Shown piece after piece: positions 9,929 through 18,589 of a DNA stretch of 64,000 bases (position 1 is its first letter; every line of letters starts with the position of its first letter). A program made the position numbers and the translations under genes. Location: assembly GCF_004138485.1 (NCBI RefSeq), contig NZ_RYEV01000010.1, forward strand, positions 62,001 to 126,000. Direction: 5' to 3'. This stretch comes from Peristeroidobacter soli (lineage in GTDB: Bacteria; Pseudomonadota; Gammaproteobacteria; Steroidobacterales; Steroidobacteraceae). The notes under the pieces were generated by a model, which was not told the DNA's origin, ran no database searches, and saw only the letters and a list, made by a program, of their open reading frames with translations.

Positions 9929-12900
9929 TCAGGCCGCGCGCTGAACCTCGATGCGAGCGCGCTCGATCTGGTCGGCGATGCGCTTATCGGACACGGGCAA
10001 CGCGGCCTTGAGGTCCTGCGCGAACAGCGACACGCGGAATTCTTCGATCATCCATTGCAGACGATCGAGTTCCGGATGCGTTTCGCCTCTCGGCGCCTGC
10101 GATCGCAGACGCTGATAGGCCTGGGTCGCAGGAGAGATCTGCTTCATCAAGTCGGCGTCGCGTTTCTGATTGCCCGGCGCCTTGTCGAGCCGGCGCGTCA
10201 GGGCCTTGAAGTAGCGAGGCAGATGTGGCCACAGCGCGCTCGGAACGCTCGCGGGGAAATCGCCGGGGACCAGCATCTGCAGTTGCGCTTGAACGTCGGT
10301 CCGCAGGGGCTGGAATGGCGCGCCTTCGATCGACGCGAGCTTCATGCGTGCGTTGCGCAGCTCACGTAGCGCCGAGGCGGTGTGCTCGATCACCCGATCG
10401 GTCACGTCGCCGAAGCGAGCACGATGCTTATCCAGAAGCGCATCGAATTGTGCGGCCGAGCGCGGCAGTGCGCCCTCCTCGCTCAGGAAACATTCGACGA
10501 AACACTTTTCCGCCAGCGCCTCGGCGATGGGACGAGCGTTGTTCAACCCTTGAGCCAGCAGCATCAGTTCGGTGCGCTCCGAGCAGCGCTTGCGAGCATA
10601 TTTGAACTGTTCGGGCAACGTCAGGATGGCGAGGCGCAGGACGCCCAGGCGCAGCATGCCTTCGGCATCGACCAGCGTGGCTGCCTCGGCCACTTCGACG
10701 CCGTCACCGCGATCGCGTAGCGTCGGGTACACGGAGAATCGCAGTCCGCGCCGTTGCACCGACTCTTCAACGGCCAGGTCACCGAAGTCCCAGCGCCGGT
10801 GCACGCCGCCGGTCGTCGCCGGCTTGTGATCGCTCGACTTTGCTTCGGTCTCGCGCACGGCTCGCTTCAGCGCCGCGAGGTCGCGTCCCTCGGCGAGCGT
10901 CTTGCCGTCGAGATCGGCGACGCGGAAGTTCACGCGTAAATGTTCGGGAAGGGGAAGTGCCGCCACCTCCTCCGCCGTGACGTTCGTGCCGCCAACACGA
11001 GTGATCCACTCCGCCACCGCGGTATTGAATTCCTTCGACTCATCGATCTCCTCCGCTGCCCGCGCCGCGTGCTCGGGCACGGGAACGAACGCCTTCCGAA
11101 TCTGCTTCGGCAGACTACGTAGCAGCTGCGTGATGGTCTCGACGCGCCAGCCCGGAATGGGCCGCGAGAAGTCACCGATGACGGCAGAGCTCAGCAGCGG
11201 CTTCGGCAACACCACGGTCACGCCATCGCTCACCGAGCCCGGTTCGAAGCGATATTCGAGCGGCAGCTCATTGCCGGTCACCGCCATCACGGGCGGAAAC
11301 TCCTGCGGCGTGATTTCAGAGGCATCACGACGCGCGATGTCCGCGAGCGTCATCTGTAACTGCTGCGCGTGGCCAGGCGTCCGCAGCCATTTCTCGAGCG
11401 CCGAGACTGAATTCACCGTCTCCGGCAGTCGTGACAGATAGAAATCACAGATTGCCTGCTCATCGGCCAGGATGTCGCGACGGCGGACTTTCGCCTCCAT
11501 CACCTCGACCTGCTGACGCAGCCGACGATTGTGTTTCAGGAAGTCGGCCTTGACGCGCGAGTGCCCTTCGACCAGCGCCTCGCGCACGAATATCTCTTGG
11601 GCCTCGCGCGGCGCCACGTTGCCAAGGTTGATTCGGCGACGCGATGAGAGCGTGAGCCCATACAGTGCAACCGATTCGAAGGCCGCGACGAAGCCACGAT
11701 CTTCCACCCAATGCGGCTCGCTGTAACTGCGCTTGATCAGGTGCGCGCCGGCGGACTCGATCCACTGCGGCTCGATGGCCGCAACCGTGCGTGCGTAGAG
11801 CCGCGTCGTTTCCATCAAGTTCGCGGCAACCAGCCACTTCGGCGGCTTGCCCGCAAGCGGCGTGCCTGGCGCGATCACGAAACGCGTGCCACGAGCACCG
11901 TCATATTCGCGCTTCTCATCGAGCGCACCGATGTTGCCCAGGAATCCGGTGAGGATGGCCTGGTGCAGATTCGCGTAATCGGCCGGCGCGCTGTTCAGTT
12001 TGAGTTCCAGCTCCTTGACCGTCTCACTGAGCTGTCGATGCAGCTCCTGCCATTCACGCGCACGCATGAACGCGATGAAGTTCTCGCGACACCATTTGCG
12101 CAGCTGGCTGCCAGATAACTCCACAACCTGCGCCTGATAGGTGTTCCACAGGTTCAGGACGCCTATGAAATCCGAGCGCGAATCCGCGAATGCGGCGTGT
12201 TTCTGATCGGCCTGCGTCTGTGCATCGGAGGGCCGCTCGCGCGGATCCTGCGCAGAGAGAAATGATGCAATGACGAGCATTTCCGACAGACAGCTGTGAT
12301 GACTCGCGGCGAGCAACATGCGCCCGAGCCGCGGGTCCACGGGCAGCGATGAGAGCTGTCGACCGAGACTCGTCACCCGGCGATCGTCATCGACCGCTTT
12401 CAATTCCTGCAGCAGCCGATAGCCGTCGTTGATCAAGCGCGTGTCGGGCGGATCGACGAATGGGAAGGCTTCCGGCTCGCCCAGTTCCAGCGCCGCCATC
12501 TGCAGAATCACGCTCGCGAGGTTGGTGCGCAAAACTTCCGGCGGCGTGAAGGCTGGACGCAGATTGAACTCATCTTCGGCGTACAGCCGAATGCAGATGC
12601 CGGGCGCTTCACGGCCGGAGCGGCCTTTGCGTTGATCCGCGCTCGCCTGTGAGATCGGCTCGATCGGCAGTCGCTGGACCTTGCCACGCACGCTGTAGCG
12701 ACTGATGCGAGCGAGGCCCGAGTCGACGACGTGTCGGATGCCGGGCACCGTGAGCGATGTTTCAGCGACGTTGGTCGCGAGCACGACGCGACGCTGGCCG
12801 TGCTTCTCGAAGATCTTTTCCTGATCGCGCGTCGACAGCCGCGCGTACAGCGGCAGCACTTCGGTGCCGTGCAGGCGAGCTTTCGACAGCGCATCGGCAG

Positions 12901-13822
12901 CGTCGCGGATCTGTTTCTCACCGGGCAGGAACACCAGCACATCGCCGCGATCGACGCGGTCGAGCTCTTGTACGGCGGCAACGATGCCTTCATCGAGCGA
13001 CAGTTCGTAGTCGTCCTCATCGGTGCCGGTGAGCGGCCGATAGCGCACTTCCACCGGATAGCTGCGACCGGAGACCTCGATGATCGGCGCGCCACCGAAG
13101 AATTCGGCGAAGCGCTGCGGGTCGATGGTGGCCGAGGTGATCACGATGCGCAGGTCCGGCCGCTGCGGCAGCAGACGCTTCAGCACGCCCAGCAGGAAAT
13201 CGATGTTGAGGCTGCGCTCGTGCGCCTCGTCGATGATCAAGGTGTCATAGCGACGCAGCAGCCGGTCGTTCTCGAGCTCGCGCAGCAGAATGCCGTCGGT
13301 CATGAGCTTGATGCGGCAGTCCGGGCCGGTGCGATCGTTGAAGCGCACCTGATAGCCGACGGCGCCGCCGACCGTGGTCTGCAGTTCTTCGGCGAGTCGA
13401 TTGGCGATGGCGCGGGCCGCGATGCGCCGAGGCTGCGTGTGGCCGATCAAACCAAAGGTGCCACGCCCGGCTTCCATGCAGATCTTCGGCAGCTGCGTCG
13501 TCTTGCCGGAGCCGGTCGCGCCACAGACCACGACGAGCTGGCTCGTTTGTAACGCTTTCGCAATCTCTTCGCGATGTGCGGTGATCGGCAACGCGGCGTC
13601 GTATTCGACGCGCAAGGGCAATGCCTTGACGCGCTCGACGGTGGCGACGGAAGTTGCGATCGACTGGCGCAGGTTGTCGATGGCGCCGTCGGGTTCTGCG
13701 GGGGGATTACGGCGCGCGAACAGGCGATCCAGCTCCCGCGACAGACGCGGCCGGTCGGCGAATCGCGTATGGGGCAACTGGTCGCGCAGCGCTATGAGCG
13801 CGGTTGTGTAGGCGGTACTCAT
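9929..13822 (-). CDS. hrpA: ATP-dependent RNA helicase HrpA (DEAH box)
   Basis: A 1297-residue helicase, practically the length of E. coli HrpA (1300). Walker A GATGSGKTTQ lies at residues 101-110, followed by QPRRIAAR, DEAH in LIIDEAHERS, SAT in VITSATIDP, and the motif VI region QRKGRSGREAPG. The C-terminal half has the HA2/OB-fold and the long HrpA-specific DUF3418 region. In E. coli HrpA takes part in mRNA processing and rescue of stalled or collided ribosomes. It is 49 bp downstream of the histidine kinase gene in the same direction. Confidence 0.97.
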   Translation of the reverse strand: MSTAYTTALIALRDQLPHTRFADRPRLSRELDRLFARRNPPAEPDGAIDNLRQSIATSVATVERVKALPLRVEYDAALPITAHREEIAKALQTSQLVVVCGATGSGKTTQLPKICMEAGRGTFGLIGHTQPRRIAARAIANRLAEELQTTVGGAVGYQVRFNDRTGPDCRIKLMTDGILLRELENDRLLRRYDTLIIDEAHERSLNIDFLLGVLKRLLPQRPDLRIVITSATIDPQRFAEFFGGAPIIEVSGRSYPVEVRYRPLTGTDEDDYELSLDEGIVAAVQELDRVDRGDVLVFLPGEKQIRDAADALSKARLHGTEVLPLYARLSTRDQEKIFEKHGQRRVVLATNVAETSLTVPGIRHVVDSGLARISRYSVRGKVQRLPIEPISQASADQRKGRSGREAPGICIRLYAEDEFNLRPAFTPPEVLRTNLASVILQMAALELGEPEAFPFVDPPDTRLINDGYRLLQELKAVDDDRRVTSLGRQLSSLPVDPRLGRMLLAASHHSCLSEMLVIASFLSAQDPRERPSDAQTQADQKHAAFADSRSDFIGVLNLWNTYQAQVVELSGSQLRKWCRENFIAFMRAREWQELHRQLSETVKELELKLNSAPADYANLHQAILTGFLGNIGALDEKREYDGARGTRFVIAPGTPLAGKPPKWLVAANLMETTRLYARTVAAIEPQWIESAGAHLIKRSYSEPHWVEDRGFVAAFESVALYGLTLSSRRRINLGNVAPREAQEIFVREALVEGHSRVKADFLKHNRRLRQQVEVMEAKVRRRDILADEQAICDFYLSRLPETVNSVSALEKWLRTPGHAQQLQMTLADIARRDASEITPQEFPPVMAVTGNELPLEYRFEPGSVSDGVTVVLPKPLLSSAVIGDFSRPIPGWRVETITQLLRSLPKQIRKAFVPVPEHAARAAEEIDESKEFNTAVAEWITRVGGTNVTAEEVAALPLPEHLRVNFRVADLDGKTLAEGRDLAALKRAVRETEAKSSDHKPATTGGVHRRWDFGDLAVEESVQRRGLRFSVYPTLRDRGDGVEVAEAATLVDAEGMLRLGVLRLAILTLPEQFKYARKRCSERTELMLLAQGLNNARPIAEALAEKCFVECFLSEEGALPRSAAQFDALLDKHRARFGDVTDRVIEHTASALRELRNARMKLASIEGAPFQPLRTDVQAQLQMLVPGDFPASVPSALWPHLPRYFKALTRRLDKAPGNQKRDADLMKQISPATQAYQRLRSQAPRGETHPELDRLQWMIEEFRVSLFAQDLKAALPVSDKRIADQIERARIEVQRAA

Positions 13823-13871
13823 CGGCAGCCGGTTTGTATGCGATCAAGCCGGCCGGTTTCAAGTCCGGTCG

Positions 13872-15239
13872 TCAGACCGGCGCTATTTTCACCTCGATAC
13901 GCGCGCCGCCCAGGGCCGACTCGTCGATATCGATGATGCCGCCGTTGAGGTTCACCAGCTCTCGAACCACCGACAAGCCGATGCCCTGCCCGGCCACGCG
14001 CTCGTCCAGTCGGGCGCCCCGCTCCAGGACTCGGGCGCGCGAGTCGAGCGGAATGCCCGGGCCGTCATCCTCGATCACGATACGCAAGCCATCGCGCCGG
14101 GCGGCGGGACTCACGACCCGATCGGCAGTGATGCGCACGGTGGTGCGGGTCCATTTGAAGGCGTTATCGAGTAGATTGCCCGCGATCTCCGTGAGGTCTT
14201 CGCGGTCGCCGGTGAACGTCGCGCCTTCCGCGACGGACAGCTCACAGGTAATGCCGCGATCCACGTAAACCTTCAGCAACGCGCCACGCAGGGCCTCCAG
14301 CGCATCGCGAACGTCGACGGGCGCTGAGCCGAGGCCACTGCCGCCTGCGGCCGCCGCGCGACGTAGCTGATATTTGACGATGTCATCCATGCGTCCGACC
14401 TGCTCATCGAGCTGTCGAACGACCGTGAGCTCGCGACCGCTCTGGGTGCTGAGCAGATTGCGCATGACCGCGAGCGGCGTCTTGAAACTGTGCGCGAGGT
14501 TACCGAGCGTGTTCCGATAGCGCGCGAGGCGCTCGCGCTCGCTGCGAAGGAGCGCATTCAAGTTCGTGGTGATGCCGAGCAGCTCGCGCGGATAGCCGCC
14601 GCCGAGCTCGGTGAGCACGCCGGCTTCGATCGATTCGATTTCACGCTCGACCCGTCGCAGCGGCGAGAGCAAGCGTCGCAACAGCACCGCCAGCGCGCCG
14701 AGCACAATCACCGCCAGCGCGCCGAACCAGCCGAACATGCGGCCGCGCAGACGGCTCAAGTTCGCGTAATACGGCTCGAGACTTTCCGCGACGCTGTAAA
14801 CGAACGAGCGCGTGACCCGATTACGAAACTGCCACTCGATGCCCATGCTGAAGGACAGCACCGTGGTGCCGTCGGCCCGCTGCAACTCGCCGAAGCGTCG
14901 CTCGCCGACCTGGACGTGAGGAAATTCGATGCCGGTGCCGGTGAGCGATTTGGAACGCCAGCTGGGCCGGCCGTCGCTGCGCAGGATCTCGCCATAGAGC
15001 CCGGAGCCCGGGTTGTCGAACCTGGGCTCGGCGAGCTGATCGGGACGCAGGCCGCCGCTCGAGTCCTCCTCGGACGCCGACAGCAACGCCACGACTTGCA
15101 CTTCCAGCCGGTCCTGGATGGCGCGACGGCTCAGGTCCTGGAACACGAAGTCCAGGGCCAGAATGGTGACGCCAAAGAACAGGATCAGCAGGAAGCTGAC
15201 CGAGACGAGCAGTCGTGTGCTTAACGAACGCGGCTGCAT
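13872..15239 (-). CDS. phoQ: PhoQ-like sensor histidine kinase
   Basis: A 455-residue membrane kinase. A membrane helix at about residues 10-32 and a second at about 165-187 enclose a periplasmic sensor domain; a HAMP segment follows. The HisKA phosphoacceptor is the histidine of LGNLAHSFKTPLAVM, matching the PhoQ pattern (HSLKTPLAV). The ATPase domain shows the N box NLLDNAFKWT, G1 IEDDGPGIPL and G2 GQGIGLSVV. The regulator gene ends 19 bp upstream, forming a PepSY-regulator-kinase operon. In relatives PhoQ senses divalent cations and cationic peptides; the signal here is not known. Confidence 0.88.
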   Translation of the reverse strand: MQPRSLSTRLLVSVSFLLILFFGVTILALDFVFQDLSRRAIQDRLEVQVVALLSASEEDSSGGLRPDQLAEPRFDNPGSGLYGEILRSDGRPSWRSKSLTGTGIEFPHVQVGERRFGELQRADGTTVLSFSMGIEWQFRNRVTRSFVYSVAESLEPYYANLSRLRGRMFGWFGALAVIVLGALAVLLRRLLSPLRRVEREIESIEAGVLTELGGGYPRELLGITTNLNALLRSERERLARYRNTLGNLAHSFKTPLAVMRNLLSTQSGRELTVVRQLDEQVGRMDDIVKYQLRRAAAAGGSGLGSAPVDVRDALEALRGALLKVYVDRGITCELSVAEGATFTGDREDLTEIAGNLLDNAFKWTRTTVRITADRVVSPAARRDGLRIVIEDDGPGIPLDSRARVLERGARLDERVAGQGIGLSVVRELVNLNGGIIDIDESALGGARIEVKIAPV

Positions 15240-15258
15240 CGTCCTCGCTTGTCAGTTC

Positions 15259-15948
15259 TCAGGCAGCGGCAGTATCACGCTGAAGGGCGAAACGATAACC
15301 CCGGCCGCGCAGCGTCTCGATCGGCTTGATGGTCTCGTCCGGATCGAGCTTGCGGCGCAGCCGACCGATGAACACCTCGATGGTGTTGCTGTCCCGGTCG
15401 AAGTCCTGAGCATACAACCGTTCGGTCAGCTCGCTCTTGGAGATCACCTCGCCGGCCCGATGGATCAGATGATCCAGGATGCGGTACTCGAAGCTGGTCA
15501 GGTCGACCTTGCGGCCGTTGACCGTGACTTCCTGAGTCCGCGGATCCAGCGACACCGGACCACAACGCAGCACTGGCTGTGCCCAGCCGCCCGAGCGACG
15601 CAGTAACGCCTGCACGCGCGCCAGCAGCTCCTCGAAATGGAACGGCTTGGCGACGTAGTCGTCGGCGCCCGCCTGCAGCCCTTCCACCTTGTCCTGCCAG
15701 CGATCGCGCGCCGTCAGGATCAGGATGGGAAAGCTCTTGCCTTCGGTGCGCAGCGTTTTGATCAGCTCCAGGCCAGGCAGCTTCGGCAGACCGAGGTCGA
15801 CCACCGCCAGGTCCAGGGCATATTCCCGCCCGCAGTAGAGTCCTTCCTCGCCATCGGCAGCCGCATCGACCGTGAAGCCGTGCTGCTGCAGTTGTTCGAC
15901 GATGGATTCACGCAGGGTCTGTTCGTCTTCAACAATTAGGACGCGCAT
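15259..15948 (-). CDS. phoP: PhoP-like OmpR-family response regulator
   Basis: A 229-residue two-domain regulator. The receiver domain (1-115) has VEDE, the phosphoacceptor Asp in AVVDLGLP, Thr in LILTARD and Lys in VAKPFHFEE; the run RWQDKVEGLQAGADDYV is nearly the same as in enterobacterial PhoP. The winged-helix DNA-binding domain (about 130-222) ends RLRRKLDP...IETLRGRGYRFAL. It lies between the PepSY gene (3 bp gap) and the PhoQ-like kinase gene (19 bp gap). Confidence 0.92.
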   Translation of the reverse strand: MRVLIVEDEQTLRESIVEQLQQHGFTVDAAADGEEGLYCGREYALDLAVVDLGLPKLPGLELIKTLRTEGKSFPILILTARDRWQDKVEGLQAGADDYVAKPFHFEELLARVQALLRRSGGWAQPVLRCGPVSLDPRTQEVTVNGRKVDLTSFEYRILDHLIHRAGEVISKSELTERLYAQDFDRDSNTIEVFIGRLRRKLDPDETIKPIETLRGRGYRFALQRDTAAA

Positions 15949-15951
15949 GGA

Positions 15952-16245
15952 TCAGTTCATTGCTCCCGAGTCTGCGTCCACGCTCACGTTCCGTACCTTG
16001 CCATCGGCGCTGAGCAGGCGGATGCGATGCTCCACCCTGTCGCCATTGCGAACGGTCTCGGCCCGGACCACCTTGGCTCGAAACCGCCGCTGCGCCATCT
16101 CCACCGCCTGTTCGAGCGAAATGCCCGCGGGCTGGGAGCGAAAATCACGACGCTGCCGGCGATCGATCAGCTCCTGGGCAGTGGCGCTCGGTACCGCTGC
16201 GACCAGCGATAGCGTAACCAACAACAGGTGCCAGAAAGTGCGCAT
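15952..16245 (-). CDS. Secreted PepSY-domain protein
   Basis: A 97-residue protein with a signal peptide (residues 1-23, ending PSATAQ) and a single PepSY domain, seen as ISLEQAVEMAQRRFRAKVVRAETV followed by RLLSADGKVRNVSVDADSG. PepSY modules are often inhibitory or sensory domains in the periplasm. It is the first gene of a tight unit with the PhoP/PhoQ-like genes (3 bp to phoP), so it may adjust the sensor or be autoregulated with it; this role is inferred from position. Confidence 0.82.
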   Translation of the reverse strand: MRTFWHLLLVTLSLVAAVPSATAQELIDRRQRRDFRSQPAGISLEQAVEMAQRRFRAKVVRAETVRNGDRVEHRIRLLSADGKVRNVSVDADSGAMN

Positions 16246-16347
16246 GGGGGCTAAGTGTACGCACGGCGAGACGCATGTTCACGCCCCGCCGCACAACCTT
16301 TGAGAAAACTCCCGTTGAAGATGGAAGTCGTTTGACCGGCCTCCACC

Positions 16348-16896
16348 TCATTCCGCCACGGCGACGGCCACCCTGACGCGAATGCGCTCACCGGGGTCGT
16401 ACGGCAGTCGGGTCGTGTATTCACGGCCGTTGTACTCGTAGCTCACCCGGTACCCGTCAACACGCTCTTCGTACCGTTTCTCATATCGGACTTCGCAACG
16501 CTGAACTATTTCTTCACGCACCGAAGCTGAACGGCGGGCGCCGGCGTCATAGCCGACCGCGGCACCGACCGTGGCGCCGGCGACGGTGGCCGCATCCCGG
16601 CCCCGGCCGCTACCGAACTGGTGACCGATCACGCCGCCGATCAGGCCGCCCACCAGGGTGCGAACGCCGACCTCGGGGTCGGAGATGTGCGGGCGGTCCT
16701 CGACGTAGCGGGTTTCGTCGTAGCACTCGCGGTTCGGGGTCTCGACACGGACCTGCCGGACGATGGGCTCGACGTGGGTGACGGGGGCGTAGTCGTACTC
16801 GTTGGAGGAGCTGCGCTCATAGCGGGGCGGTCCGGCCAGGGCCATGCCAGCCACCAGGACACCCGCGACAGCCATCGAAACGCGACCGACAGTCAT
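16348..16896 (-). CDS. Glycine-zipper 2TM envelope protein (17-kDa antigen-like)
   Basis: A 182-residue exported protein. A signal peptide covers about residues 1-22 (ending MALAGPP) without a lipobox cysteine. The core GVRTLVGGLIGGVIGHQFG and DAATVAGATVGAAVGYDAGA is a glycine-zipper pair like those of rickettsial 17-kDa antigens and SlyB-type proteins. The rest is rich in Arg, Tyr and Glu, with four cysteines absent from the zipper itself except for two in the flanks. A GGAGAG site precedes the ATG. It precedes the PepSY gene by 102 bp in the same direction and may sit in the same envelope-stress regulon. Confidence 0.82.
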   Translation of the reverse strand: MTVGRVSMAVAGVLVAGMALAGPPRYERSSSNEYDYAPVTHVEPIVRQVRVETPNRECYDETRYVEDRPHISDPEVGVRTLVGGLIGGVIGHQFGSGRGRDAATVAGATVGAAVGYDAGARRSASVREEIVQRCEVRYEKRYEERVDGYRVSYEYNGREYTTRLPYDPGERIRVRVAVAVAE

Positions 16897-17088
16897 CTTG
16901 ATCTCTCCAGGAACCCGGCATGGGGAGCGCCGAGCGTGGGAGTCAAATTAGGGCTGAGGCCATGAATGAACCCTGAACCTCGTCAGACAACTTGTGACCG
17001 ACTGTATCAAGTGTGCAACAACTCATCTCAAGCAGCCGTCCATGGACCCTCGGCCAGCCGTTACGTCCGTGTACCGGCCTGAGCGCGG

Positions 17089-17115
17089 TTCGAGGCGACG
17101 TTAAGTCGCCTCGAA
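17089..17115 (-). terminator. Stem-loop after mazG
   Basis: A perfect 11-bp inverted repeat (TTCGAGGCGAC at 17089-17099, GTCGCCTCGAA at 17105-17115) with a 5-nt loop, starting 3 nt after the mazG stop codon. No U-tract follows in the direction of transcription. It probably marks the 3' end of the fumC-nudL-mazG unit. Confidence 0.6.
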
Positions 17116-17118
17116 GAG

Positions 17119-17946
17119 TCATCCGCGCTTAGCCTCATCCCAGAGCTGGTCCATCTCGGCCAGGGTCGCCTGCTGAGGGGTCTTGCCCTGTCTGGCCAGA
17201 CCACGTTCGACATAACGGAAGCGCCGCTCGAAGCTTGCGTTGGTGCGCTTCAAGGCCTGCTCCGGATCGATCTTCAGGTACCGGCACACGTTCACCACGC
17301 AGAAGAGCACGTCGCCGATCTCGGCGGCGAGGCGCTCGTGCTGATGCTCGTGGCCCTGTGCCGACGTATCCGCCTGCAGGCACGCATGCGAGCGCACCTC
17401 GGCCTTGAACTCGGCGATCTCCTCATCGAGCTTCTCGACCGCACCGTGCACGTCGGACCATTCGAAGCCCACTTGAGCCGCGCGCTTGCCGAGCTTGTTC
17501 GCACGGGTCAGCGCCGGCAAGGCGACGGGCACGTCATCGAGCACGCTCGCCTGTTCTCCGCCGCTGCGCTTCTGCGCGCGCTCACGACGCTTCTGCTCTT
17601 CCCAGGCAACGGTCTGCGCCTCGGCATCGGCGATGGACGCATCACCAAACACGTGCGGATGACGACGTTCCATCTTGTCGCAGATGGCGTTCGCCACGTC
17701 GTCGAAGTCGAATGCGCCCCGCTCCCTGGCCATCTGCGAATGAAACACGACTTGAAACAACAGATCGCCCAACTCATCGCGTAACGATGGCAGATCGTCG
17801 CGCTCGATGGCATCGGCGACTTCATAGGCCTCCTCGACCGTGTACGGCGCGATGGTCTTGAAGTTCTGTTGCAGATCCCAGGGACAGCCGCCGTTCGGAT
17901 CGCGCAACCGCGCCATGATTTCGAGCAGGCGTTGAATGCCGGACAT
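17119..17946 (-). CDS. mazG: Nucleoside triphosphate pyrophosphohydrolase MazG
   Basis: Hydrolyses NTPs and dNTPs to monophosphates and pyrophosphate, a housecleaning role that also affects (p)ppGpp levels. The 275-residue protein has two MazG domains. The N-terminal one carries CPWDLQQNFKTI, then EEAYEVADAI with EExxE metal ligands and LRDELGDLLFQVVFH; the C-terminal one repeats this as EKLDEEIAEFKAEV and EIGDVLFCVVNVCRYL. It is 6 bp downstream of the NudL-like gene, so two nucleotide-sanitising enzymes are co-expressed. Confidence 0.95.
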   Translation of the reverse strand: MSGIQRLLEIMARLRDPNGGCPWDLQQNFKTIAPYTVEEAYEVADAIERDDLPSLRDELGDLLFQVVFHSQMARERGAFDFDDVANAICDKMERRHPHVFGDASIADAEAQTVAWEEQKRRERAQKRSGGEQASVLDDVPVALPALTRANKLGKRAAQVGFEWSDVHGAVEKLDEEIAEFKAEVRSHACLQADTSAQGHEHQHERLAAEIGDVLFCVVNVCRYLKIDPEQALKRTNASFERRFRYVERGLARQGKTPQQATLAEMDQLWDEAKRG

Positions 17947-17952
17947 GTTGGA

Positions 17953-18588
17953 TTACTCCGCTTGTAGCAGTCGATACAGCGACATCAACATGCCGGCCGT
18001 GGCGCCCCAGATGTTGTGTTCCTGATAAGGAATGTCGTACACCTGCACGGTCACCGCGCCCAGCTCGCGGGTCCGTGCGCGATGATTGATCGGATCCAGA
18101 ATGTGACGCAGCGGCACTTCCAGCGCGAAGTCGACTTCGCGACGATCCAGTCGCAGCTCGAAGCCCGGCCGCACGAACGCGACGACCGGTGTCACCCAAT
18201 AGCCGGAGAGCACCAGTTGCGGCTCGAGATAGCCCGCAAACGTGACGTACTCGCGTCCGACGCCGATCTCCTCCTGCGTCTCGCGCAACGCCGCTTCCAA
18301 CGGATTCAGATCGGTCGGCTCGATGCGACCGCCCGGAAAGCTGATCTGCCCGGCGTGATTCTTCAGCGTGGAAGCACGCTGGGTGAGCAGCACGGTGAGC
18401 CCGGAGTCATGATCGACGATGGGCACGAGCACGGCCGCCGCGATCGGTGAGGCTGGAAAGTACGCGCGAATCGCATCGATGTCGCCGGCGGAAAAGCCCG
18501 CGGGCACCGCCGTCGTGGGATCGGGTACTGCACGGGAATCCTTCAGCCGCTCTTCGATGAGCCGCCGCAGGGCGATTCGATCGTTCAA
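17953..18588 (-). CDS. nudL: Nudix hydrolase, NudL-like CoA pyrophosphatase
   Basis: A 211-residue Nudix enzyme of the YeaB/NudL/PCD1 type, which cleaves coenzyme A and its derivatives to phosphopantetheine and 3',5'-ADP. The Nudix box reads GGRIEPTDLNPLEAALRETQ followed by EEIGV, and the UPF0035-type segment LTQRASTLKNHAGQISFPGG precedes it. It begins 1 bp after the fumC stop and ends 6 bp before mazG. Substrate is inferred from the family. Confidence 0.88.
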   Translation of the reverse strand: MNDRIALRRLIEERLKDSRAVPDPTTAVPAGFSAGDIDAIRAYFPASPIAAAVLVPIVDHDSGLTVLLTQRASTLKNHAGQISFPGGRIEPTDLNPLEAALRETQEEIGVGREYVTFAGYLEPQLVLSGYWVTPVVAFVRPGFELRLDRREVDFALEVPLRHILDPINHRARTRELGAVTVQVYDIPYQEHNIWGATAGMLMSLYRLLQAE

Positions 18589-18589
18589 C

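Noticed and set aside
13865-13880. 6-bp stem (CCGGTC/GACCGG) over the stop codon of the phoQ-like gene
   Set aside because: Short, partly coding and GC-only; not distinguishable from chance.
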